Shown here one piece after another: positions 1 through 6,358 of a DNA stretch of 11,609 nt. The notes below the pieces were generated by a model. The model did not search any database and was not told the origin of the DNA. It worked only from the letters and a program-made list of their open reading frames with translations. The stretch covers positions 1 to 11,609 of the forward strand of contig JAILPG010000224.1 of assembly GCA_024699595.1 (NCBI GenBank), given 5' to 3'. The DNA is from Lachnospiraceae bacterium (GTDB taxonomy: Bacteria > Bacillota_A > Clostridia > Lachnospirales > Lachnospiraceae). Position numbers and translations under genes: made by a program. Numbering within the stretch: position 1 is the first letter of the stretch; each line of letters begins with the position of its first letter.

Positions 1-107
1 TTGTCAAAAAAAGAGACAAGGCCGCATGAACACAGCGACCCTGTCAATAAAGCCAAACTTAAAAGAACCGCCGCTTTTGCAGCGGTTCTTCCGATATTAC
101 CCTTCAT
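1..107 (-). CDS. Possible lipoprotein, N-terminal fragment (runs off window)
   Basis: An open frame on the minus strand starts at ATG 107 and is still open at base 1, giving 35 codons. The peptide begins MKGNIGRTAAK (basic n-region), continues with a hydrophobic stretch AAVLLSLALLTGSL and then CSCG, which resembles a lipoprotein signal peptide with the lipobox L-C-S-C. An AAGGG lies 10 bases upstream of the ATG, a weak ribosome binding site. An in-frame ATG at 140 extends the frame upstream but has no such site. The start is 41 bases after the precursor stop, so this could be the next gene of the operon, for example an accessory or immunity lipoprotein. Against it, two terminator-shaped hairpins lie in the same bases. 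The protein body is outside the window and its function is unknown. Confidence 0.45.
   Translation of the reverse strand, partial: MKGNIGRTAAKAAVLLSLALLTGSLCSCGLVSFFD
6..45 (-). terminator. Second terminator-like hairpin with T-run
   Basis: On the minus strand, 45-39 pairs with 21-15 (7 bp, one G-U). The stem can extend inward by one more G-U and three G-C pairs to about 11 bp with a 9-base loop. It is followed by TC and then seven Ts (12-6). Together with the hairpin at 63-90 this would make a tandem terminator. The T-run could instead be two Phe codons of the lipoprotein frame. Confidence 0.4.
55..90 (-). terminator. Terminator-like hairpin after the precursor gene
   Basis: Read on the minus strand, 90-79 pairs with 74-63 in a 12-bp stem (one G-U pair) around an AAAA loop. 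It is followed by TTTT, then AAG, then TTT. The position, about 60 bases after the precursor stop, suits a Rho-independent terminator or a partial attenuator at the end of the RiPP operon. The T-run is short, and the same bases could encode the start of a lipoprotein, so its role is uncertain. Confidence 0.5.
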
Positions 108-148
108 ATTTTTGTTTCCCTTATTACTGCATCCCTTCATACAAAAAC

Positions 149-868
149 TTATCTGGGCGCTGCCGCAACTGCTGCCGCAGTATTGATAACAGAAGCATCA
201 GCCGTGATAAAGTATCCGGAAAATGCCATATTTGCCGTAACAGCTTCGGTAACCGTAAGGATGACTGCCCAGCCTCCCGCTATGATAACAGCCATTGCTG
301 CTGCCGCAGCTTCAACGGCTATTGCCACTACTCCGAATGCAACTGCCAGAGCCTCAGCTGCTGCCACTGCCGAGGTAGCTAAGATAACTGCCTCAGCCAC
401 AAAGATGAATGCTGCAAAGAAGCATCCGCCGTTAACCATCTCAAGCTCTTCGGGTGAGAGATCTTCCGGACTGTGAGGAATTACGATATAGAACTTATCA
501 GGTGTGTTCTGATAGATCTCATATTTCCATCCGTCAAGAAGTATCTGCTTACCATCCTCATCGGAAAGGTCTTCAACCTTCTTGGAAAGGATCTGATTGA
601 AGCCTTCAACCGCCGGCTTGACACCGTCGTGAGGAAGTACATGAACAATAGATTTCCTTGGTGAATCAATGATCACATATTCCTTATCGGGATTGAAGTT
701 AACTCCGTACTCCTTGAAGATAGCCTTGGGATCCTTCATGAATGCCTGTTTGAACTCATCAGATTCCCAGCACTGTGAGAAAACCTCACCCATCCTGTTC
801 ATCTGATCGTCTATAGCTTCCTTGAGCTCTTTCTTCTGTTGTTCCGTAAGTTCATAGTTTTCAGCCAT
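149..868 (-). CDS. Proteusin/NHLP-family RiPP precursor peptide
   Basis: This 239-residue peptide is the substrate of the cluster. Residues 1-148 are an acidic leader of the nitrile-hydratase-alpha-like (NHLP) type, with an N-terminal helical part, a DPKAIFKEYGV segment (46-56), a strand pair ending VLPH (77-80), and a second similar strand pair ending VIPH (129-132). It ends in the NHLP motif LSPEELEMVNGG, with Gly147-Gly148 as the expected cut site. Residues 149-239 form a 91-residue core with 33 Ala, many Val/Ile, four Glu, a first-residue Cys and C-terminal Pro-Arg. The ATG at 868 is chosen because AGGAGG lies 5 bases upstream; an in-frame alternative start at 907 lacks one. It is the last clearly assigned gene of the operon, 89 bases after the second epimerase, and may also have its own promoter. 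The core fits a substrate for multiple L-to-D epimerisation. The mature structure cannot be read from the sequence. Confidence 0.88.
   Translation of the reverse strand: MAENYELTEQQKKELKEAIDDQMNRMGEVFSQCWESDEFKQAFMKDPKAIFKEYGVNFNPDKEYVIIDSPRKSIVHVLPHDGVKPAVEGFNQILSKKVEDLSDEDGKQILLDGWKYEIYQNTPDKFYIVIPHSPEDLSPEELEMVNGGCFFAAFIFVAEAVILATSAVAAAEALAVAFGVVAIAVEAAAAAMAVIIAGGWAVILTVTEAVTANMAFSGYFITADASVINTAAAVAAAPR
152..424 (-). other. Predicted core peptide (91 residues)
   Basis: This is the segment expected to be released after Gly147-Gly148 and exported. It begins CFFAAFIF and ends AAAPR. Its charged residues are Glu at core positions 11, 24, 38 and 60, Asp at 76 and the final Arg. It has one Trp (52), two Asn (65, 81) and one Cys (position 1). 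It lacks the regular Asn ladder known from polytheonamide, the best-studied proteusin. The Cys, Ser and Thr content is too low and scattered to suggest a lanthipeptide. The cleavage position is inferred from the leader motif and the C39 peptidase in the same operon. Confidence 0.75.
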
Positions 869-873
869 ATTAA

Positions 874-879
874 CCTCCT
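874..879 (-). promoter_or_regulatory. Ribosome binding site of the precursor gene
   Basis: A perfect AGGAGG stands 5 bases before the ATG at 868. It fixes the start of the precursor at residue MAENYE rather than 13 codons upstream, and suggests efficient translation as expected for a peptide substrate. Confidence 0.85.
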
Positions 880-905
880 GAATATAAAAACCTGCTCCAA
901 ATATC

Positions 906-933
906 ATTCTAACGCATTTTTGTCAGTTTGTAA
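906..933 (-). promoter_or_regulatory. Possible internal promoter for the precursor gene
   Basis: The 89-base gap between the last epimerase and the precursor contains TAGAAT (906-911), five of six matching the -10 consensus. It is preceded after 16 bases by TTACAA (928-933), a weak -35. An alternative -35, CTGACA (921-926), is a better hexamer but pairs only with a poor -10. A separate promoter would let the peptide be made in excess over its enzymes. This rests on motif matching alone. Confidence 0.3.
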
Positions 934-957
934 CCAATTTTTTTGAATTTCTTCAGA

Positions 958-2391
958 TCATTCGAATATTTTCTCCGTTATGCATCCCGCATCCCAGAGG
1001 CGGTTTAAATACCAGTAGGCATTCTCGGGCGAGGTAAGCTTCTCATAAACGATCATGTCCACGATCTCTTTACGGTCATGCACGCCTTCCTTTACAAGCT
1101 CCGCGATCCTTATCATATATGGCTCCTTAAGAGGGATCGCCTCTCCGTACCTGCTTATGATGCTTTTTTTCCCTTTATATTCACCGACAGACAGATAATC
1201 ATACATCTTAAGCTTCTTATCTTTGGGGATATCCTGCTCAAGATTATCCGTTATGTATCTTACAAGCTTTTGCTCAAAATCAGCTCCGTCGTCAAATTCC
1301 ACCCATTCAGACTCATATATGCCCTTGGGAAATCTCTCATCAGCTCTTGCAGGGCTTATAAGCTTAAATCTCTTATCGGGGAAATTTATGCAGAAGCCGT
1401 CCACACAGCAGATCGTCCCGGGATCATCGTCTGCTTTTTCCATTCCGGATTCCTCGGTCTCACGTCCGGCCTTCACATAAGGCACAAAGGCCGGGGCCTC
1501 GAGAAACTGTGGCAGTAACTCGACCATCATAAGCTCATGTGCGGAAAAGCCTGCAAGGATCTTTTCTGCCATCTCAAGGGATCTTATCGTAAATCTGTGG
1601 ATAAAGCCTTTTCCCTTCGTGATCCCTGAAATGAAATACCTGGTCCTCTCAATGTTTCTGTCGGCTGCTGCCGTCGTTATCTGGGGGATCGTATGGAATT
1701 CCTCATAGAAGTCATCTTCGAACTTTTCGTAATCAGGATTATCCAAAGGCTCAGTTGCAAAATACATCATCCCGTGGCCTGCGGCATCTCCCAATATCTT
1801 ATGACAGCTTTTTAATACGTCATTAAAAAGCTTTTTGTTTTCCGGTGTGTAGAAAAATACCTTTTTAAGCGGCCCCGCAGAAAGCCCGCAGAATTTGCAG
1901 CCCACGGAACAGCCTGTTGCCAGTTCATAAGTCACTATTGTATGTACAAAGGATTCGTTGAGTCCTCCGAGCACTCCGTCGCAGCGGCGGATCTGGCGGG
2001 CTCTCCATTTTTTCATGTTTGCATTGTCAGGATCGCAGAGCTTTTTGATCATCATATCCCTTATCGCGATCTTGTTTCCGATAAACTGCCTATACCTGAA
2101 AAAGCTTTCGGGCATCTCGGAAACCCTGCCCGGATCCGATATTATGGCTAACTTCTCATCCGGATCTTTTGGACAGCAGAGAAAATCTATATCGTCAATG
2201 CCTAACCTTATATCATACTTATCAAGAAATGCCTGTTTATCTTTGAGGTATTCCTCAAGTGACCCCGGAATAAGGCTTAGGATATCAAGCATCCTCTTTG
2301 CATATGCAACCTCATCTGTGATCCTTTCTGCATCCTCCGGCGACATTTCATTTATGCTTTTTCCCGTTAAGGATAATTCGTGTTCAGTCAT
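958..2391 (-). CDS. PoyD-like radical SAM peptide epimerase (copy 2)
   Basis: This 477-residue radical SAM enzyme probably converts L- to D-residues in the precursor core. The cluster motif CSVGCKFC (Cys161, 165, 168) is followed by GLSAGPLKKVFF, then the conserved block FATEPLDNPDYE (211-222) and PQITTA. These blocks and the NHLP context match the RiPP-maturation epimerase family typified by PoyD of polytheonamide biosynthesis. A downstream TICCVDGF block carries Cys329, which aligns with the only Cys of the equivalent block in its neighbour and is a candidate hydrogen donor. The first ~75 residues contain a helix-plus-strand segment resembling the precursor leader, and the last ~60 look like a winged helix. 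The ATG at 2391 has AGGA four bases upstream and lies 6 bases after the neighbouring epimerase stop, so the two are cotranscribed. Its substrate positions are unknown. Confidence 0.85.
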   Translation of the reverse strand: MTEHELSLTGKSINEMSPEDAERITDEVAYAKRMLDILSLIPGSLEEYLKDKQAFLDKYDIRLGIDDIDFLCCPKDPDEKLAIISDPGRVSEMPESFFRYRQFIGNKIAIRDMMIKKLCDPDNANMKKWRARQIRRCDGVLGGLNESFVHTIVTYELATGCSVGCKFCGLSAGPLKKVFFYTPENKKLFNDVLKSCHKILGDAAGHGMMYFATEPLDNPDYEKFEDDFYEEFHTIPQITTAAADRNIERTRYFISGITKGKGFIHRFTIRSLEMAEKILAGFSAHELMMVELLPQFLEAPAFVPYVKAGRETEESGMEKADDDPGTICCVDGFCINFPDKRFKLISPARADERFPKGIYESEWVEFDDGADFEQKLVRYITDNLEQDIPKDKKLKMYDYLSVGEYKGKKSIISRYGEAIPLKEPYMIRIAELVKEGVHDRKEIVDMIVYEKLTSPENAYWYLNRLWDAGCITEKIFE

Positions 2392-2397
2392 TTTTTC

Positions 2398-3789
2398 CTA
2401 TACTTTTCCGCTTTCGGTCTTTATAAGACCCATTCCCCACCATTTGTTGATAACATAGTAGACTATCTCGGGAGGCACGATCTTCCCGTCTCCAAGTACA
2501 CAGAGCTCGCTTACTATGTCTCTTTTGTACCTGTATCCCTTACTGAGGGCATCATAGACTTTCTTAAATATCGACATGTCTCCCTTTGCTTCGAGATTGA
2601 CGGATACGTATTTATCAGTGTTTATAACAACCTTATCCTCCATAAGCTCAAGGCTTATGCCCTCCTCAAGAGTGATCCTGTCATCGGGAGCGATAAGATT
2701 GTTCATATGCCTGCTTATCATGCCTTGTATCTTTTCCTTAAAATCCTCTGCATCCGTAAATTCCGCTCTTTCAAGTATCAGCTCCCCTGTCGGATGTTCC
2801 TTTGAAGCCCAGATAGGTGTTGCAAGCTTTATGTCTTTTCTTGCCATGTTTACGACAAATCCGGTGATACAGGAGATCGTATCGCCATAATCGTCATCCT
2901 TTCCGTTCTTTCCGGCGTTAACCAAAGCACAGGAAGGAGCCTCATCATACTGCGGAAGCAGCTCCGTAAGTATCAGTTCCTGAGGAGTGAACGCTTCAAA
3001 TATCTCCCTTGCCATCTTTTCCGACAGAATCGAGAATCTATAGATGTTCTTCTGGTTTGAATTTATATCTGCAATTAACGGCCTCAGTCTCTCTATGTAC
3101 ATCGTGGATCTTGCCGTCGTTATCTGAGGTATGTTTCCGAACAGTTCCGTAAAATCCTTCATAAACAGCTCATAATCGGGATTATCAAGCGGTTCTGTCC
3201 CAAAATACAGGGTTCCCTCTGATACGGCATCACCTATGATCTCGCGGGCTGCCCTTATCACGCCATTAAAGAGCTCTGCGTTTTCAGGAGTATGGAAAAA
3301 TACCGATTTAAGCTTTCCTGCTGCAAGACCGCAGAACGGACAGCCTACGGAACAACCGTCCGAAAGCTCTATCGCAAAGGGTGCATGAATCAGCGACTGA
3401 AACTTTGCCCCAAGCTCAATAGCACACCTGCAGATCTGACGCTCGCGCCACTTCTTCATTGAAGGATTTGCGGGAGTACAGTACTTCTTTATTTCATCCC
3501 TGTGAGCGAACTTGCTGTTCATAAACTCTGCATACTTTGCAGCCGGCGTATCCGGGAATTTCGGATTCATCCTGACATTGCCGTTCTCAACCGTATGCGG
3601 ATTAAAGGATACGTCCCTCGGAGTCATTGGAATGCCGATCTTATCAAGCATACCCTGGGGGTCAGCTGCAAATTCCTTTGAAAATCCCGGTATCAGGGAT
3701 TCATATTCCATAAGTCTCTTTACATATGAGATATCATCAAGATCCTTCGGATCAAATATCCTGTTTTCTCTGAATCTATCCGTTTCCAA
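2398..3789 (-). CDS. PoyD-like radical SAM peptide epimerase (copy 1)
   Basis: This 463-residue paralogue of the downstream epimerase is expected to epimerise residues in the precursor core. It has CSVGCPFC (Cys146, 150, 153) for the 4Fe-4S cluster, GLAAGKLKSVFFHTPENAELF, FGTEPLDNPDYE, PQITTA, LTELLPQYDEAP and a TISCITGF block with Cys307 as candidate hydrogen donor. The N-terminus holds an ADPQGMLDKIGI segment like the leader, and the C-terminal ~85 residues read as three short strands then a winged helix, reminiscent of a RiPP recognition element. I chose the TTG start at 3789 because AGGAGG is placed 7 bases upstream; the gene then overlaps the preceding transporter by 14 bases. The two epimerases share blocks throughout but are clearly diverged, which suggests an old duplication and perhaps a division of labour. 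Confidence 0.86.
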   Translation of the reverse strand: METDRFRENRIFDPKDLDDISYVKRLMEYESLIPGFSKEFAADPQGMLDKIGIPMTPRDVSFNPHTVENGNVRMNPKFPDTPAAKYAEFMNSKFAHRDEIKKYCTPANPSMKKWRERQICRCAIELGAKFQSLIHAPFAIELSDGCSVGCPFCGLAAGKLKSVFFHTPENAELFNGVIRAAREIIGDAVSEGTLYFGTEPLDNPDYELFMKDFTELFGNIPQITTARSTMYIERLRPLIADINSNQKNIYRFSILSEKMAREIFEAFTPQELILTELLPQYDEAPSCALVNAGKNGKDDDYGDTISCITGFVVNMARKDIKLATPIWASKEHPTGELILERAEFTDAEDFKEKIQGMISRHMNNLIAPDDRITLEEGISLELMEDKVVINTDKYVSVNLEAKGDMSIFKKVYDALSKGYRYKRDIVSELCVLGDGKIVPPEIVYYVINKWWGMGLIKTESGKV

Positions 3790-6355
3790 GTTCCTGCCTC
3801 CTTACCAGCTCGCAGAACAGACCGTTTAATTCCATCAGTTCGTCGTAGGATCCGGTCTCCACGATCCTTCCTTCGTTCATTACATATATCCTGTCGCAGT
3901 TTTTAACCGTAGAGAGTCTGTGGGCGATCATTACCCTCGTCATGTTCCTGCGCGCCATGTTTTCGCAGACCTTCTGCTGTGTAATATTATCAAGTGCCGA
4001 GGTCGCCTCGTCAAGGTAGAGTATGACGGGATCATTGGCAAGAGCTCTTGCTATCAGTATTCTCTGCTGCTGGCCCCCGGATACCGTACCGCCACCCTCC
4101 GAAATGGAAGTAAACATTCCCATCGGCATCTTTGCAACATCCTCCGCAAGCCCCACCTCTTCCAAAAGGGGCAGGACATCAGACGGTTCCAGATTCGGAG
4201 CAGACAGCGTAATATTCGTATATATGTTTCCTACGACCATTTTGCCGTCCTGCAGCACCGCGCCCATCTGCCTTCGCATCTCGGTCTTTTCAAGGGATTC
4301 TATATCCCTGTTGTCATAGAATATATTGCCGCTTGTGGCAGTCTCAAATCCCAAAAGGAGCTTTAGAAGGGTTGATTTGCCGCAGCCCGAAGGTCCCACG
4401 ATCCCGATGTATTCCCCGGGCTTTATATGAATGTTTATGTCGGTAAGGACATTTGGCTCATCCTCATCATAGGCAAAGCTCAGATGATCGATGCTCACCT
4501 CACCCTGCAAAGCCTTTGCGGTAGGCGAGAGCTCGTAAACCTCCGCAGGCTCATCAAATATCGGCCTGATACGGTCCATGACGGGCGTAAGATTTGCCTG
4601 TGTCACAAAGAAGTTCACAAGCTGGGACACCGCCGATGTAAACAACCCGTAAGCACTGGAAAAAGCAGTGTATTCACCGATCGAAAGACTCTGCTTCTTC
4701 TTTACGACCACATAATAGATTATAGCCGAATATGCAACCGTCATTATCGCGGAAAAAACAGAGCCGGCATTCGATATGGTCGTGGAGCGCATATCATATT
4801 TCATGGACTCGACATTTGCCTTCTGGAATTCGTAGAGGCTCCTGTTTTCCATCCCTCCGACCTTGACCTTTAATATCCCGGTAAGAAACTGGTAGAGCAT
4901 GCCGTTTGCCTTTGTTGATGCGACGAGCTTTTCTTTTTCCCTGGATACCCTTAAATATCCGAATACATACATGACAACTCCCGAGATGAGTGCCATGAAC
5001 AGGCCTCTCCAGGCAAGGGTCTTGCTCTTGTCAAACATCTTGAACAGGTAAAAGAAGGACAGAATGAAGCCAAGGACCGCAGACACACCCGTTGTCACCG
5101 TCTGGGAAAAGACGCCTGTTACCGAGGAGACTCTGTTTACAAGCTCTATGGTACCAAATCTCTCTATGAATCGCTGCGGAAGCTTGAATATCCTGTCATA
5201 AGTTGCCTCCACTATCGCATATTCCATGGTCTTTACGGCACGAAAGCTTGCAAGATTCCGCACAAGATCAAAGAACATGTTGCCTAGCATCACTACAAAT
5301 ATGACAAGTCCCACCTGTAAAATGGGCGTAAATACCCCCAAAGGTATCAGCTCATCATAAAGCTTTTCATTAAGGAACGGCATCGCAAGTCCCACGAGCA
5401 CGGACAGGGTATACATTATGACAAATACGACGATATCCCTTGTCCTTATGAGCCTTGCCCCGTAGACAAGGACATCCTTTAAGCTCTGCTTTTTCCCGGG
5501 GAGATGCCTGTATATTATGTATGCCGTACTTTCAAGTGCTGCAGCCTCTTCCTCTTCAACGATCTTCTCGGTACGGTTCTCAAGATCGTACATCATATAG
5601 GTGTGGCTGTTCTTGGGAATGCACAGTACGGGCTTTTTATCCTCCTTCATAAAGGCTATGAAGGAGCCTGCGTCCTTGGTAAACCAGTTTTCCTGAAGGG
5701 TTACCGTCCTTGTCACAAAGTGCGAAAGCCTTGCCATGTCAGGGATGGTAAAATAGGGTCCCTTTACCGCAAGCAGTCTCTGGTAGGGGATGAGCGGTAT
5801 ATTCATGTAATCGCAGAGAACGCTTACAGTATTATAAAGAGCCGAATCTGTCGAAAACTCGTACTTAAGGATACGTCTGTTCTTAAACAGGGATTCCATC
5901 AGATCGAAATTGGCATTTATGTCCCTTTCCTTCTGCTGCCGCATCTTATGGATGCCGGCAGACTCCTGGTTCATGATGTCTATATACCATCTTGCAAATC
6001 TCTTCTGGTAATTGGTCTCATCCATCTGCGGAAAGTTTTCCACGCTGTCCGCAAATTCGTTTCCAAGCTGATGGTTTTCGTCTTCGGATCTTGATTTTCT
6101 TAACGTGACGTTCTTTTTGGGGATCACAACGAAATGCCACTTGTTCTCCGACCCTGCGATCCTGCAGGAAAGACCGGGGATCTTGTCCCCTTCTTTTACA
6201 TCACGAAGAAACAGTGATCTGTCGATGATATCACCTTCGTGAAACTGCATGTAAACATTGGCTTCCCCGGACTCTACCGTTAACACTTCCTTCGGATCGT
6301 AAGTAGTATAGGAAGCCGATCCGGTCAATTCTATCAGGTCTTTGTTATCCTCCAT
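3776..6355 (-). CDS. NHLP-type ABC transporter, permease/ATPase without peptidase
   Basis: This 859-residue half-transporter is of the kind found beside the peptidase transporter in NHLP clusters. Residues 1-85 are strand-rich, with a cupin or cyclic-nucleotide-domain-like look (VESGEANVYMQF, then an HEGD turn). Residues 90-290 are a soluble region with no C39 catalytic residues. About six membrane segments lie at 300-600. The nucleotide-binding domain is complete: Walker A GPSGCGKST (654-662), Q-loop Gln702, signature VSGGQQQR (758-765), Walker B VILYLDE (777-783) and switch His812. It probably pairs with the peptidase transporter to export the peptide. ATG 6355 has GGAG upstream and is 3 bases after the previous stop. 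The role of the N-terminal region in this family is not known to me. Confidence 0.88.
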   Translation of the reverse strand: MEDNKDLIELTGSASYTTYDPKEVLTVESGEANVYMQFHEGDIIDRSLFLRDVKEGDKIPGLSCRIAGSENKWHFVVIPKKNVTLRKSRSEDENHQLGNEFADSVENFPQMDETNYQKRFARWYIDIMNQESAGIHKMRQQKERDINANFDLMESLFKNRRILKYEFSTDSALYNTVSVLCDYMNIPLIPYQRLLAVKGPYFTIPDMARLSHFVTRTVTLQENWFTKDAGSFIAFMKEDKKPVLCIPKNSHTYMMYDLENRTEKIVEEEEAAALESTAYIIYRHLPGKKQSLKDVLVYGARLIRTRDIVVFVIMYTLSVLVGLAMPFLNEKLYDELIPLGVFTPILQVGLVIFVVMLGNMFFDLVRNLASFRAVKTMEYAIVEATYDRIFKLPQRFIERFGTIELVNRVSSVTGVFSQTVTTGVSAVLGFILSFFYLFKMFDKSKTLAWRGLFMALISGVVMYVFGYLRVSREKEKLVASTKANGMLYQFLTGILKVKVGGMENRSLYEFQKANVESMKYDMRSTTISNAGSVFSAIMTVAYSAIIYYVVVKKKQSLSIGEYTAFSSAYGLFTSAVSQLVNFFVTQANLTPVMDRIRPIFDEPAEVYELSPTAKALQGEVSIDHLSFAYDEDEPNVLTDINIHIKPGEYIGIVGPSGCGKSTLLKLLLGFETATSGNIFYDNRDIESLEKTEMRRQMGAVLQDGKMVVGNIYTNITLSAPNLEPSDVLPLLEEVGLAEDVAKMPMGMFTSISEGGGTVSGGQQQRILIARALANDPVILYLDEATSALDNITQQKVCENMARRNMTRVMIAHRLSTVKNCDRIYVMNEGRIVETGSYDELMELNGLFCELVRRQELGNG
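3797..3802 (-). promoter_or_regulatory. Ribosome binding site fixing a TTG start
   Basis: AGGAGG here is also the two Arg codons near the end of the upstream ABC transporter (LVRRQELGNG). It lies 7 bases before TTG 3789 and supports that codon as the true start of the first epimerase and translational coupling between the two genes. Confidence 0.75.
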
Positions 6356-6358
6356 CTG

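Noticed and set aside
1..186. Plus-strand open frame with a hydrophobic, membrane-like translation
   Set aside because: It begins with TTG at the window edge without a ribosome site, and lies opposite the precursor end and the candidate lipoprotein start. The hydrophobicity is a by-product of the other strand.
272..277. A second Gly-Gly (residues 198-199) in the precursor as an alternative cut site
   Set aside because: It sits inside the hydrophobic core (IIAGGW) without the acidic leader context that precedes Gly147-Gly148.
149..424. Core as a tandem DNA repeat
   Set aside because: The apparent repetition is from frequent Ala codons; I see no repeat unit with a constant length.
149..868. 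Precursor as a nitrile hydratase alpha subunit fragment, circular bacteriocin, lanthipeptide or sactipeptide
   Set aside because: There is no metal-binding Cys cluster of nitrile hydratase. The operon has no cyclisation, LanM or sactionine enzyme, and the core has a single Cys.
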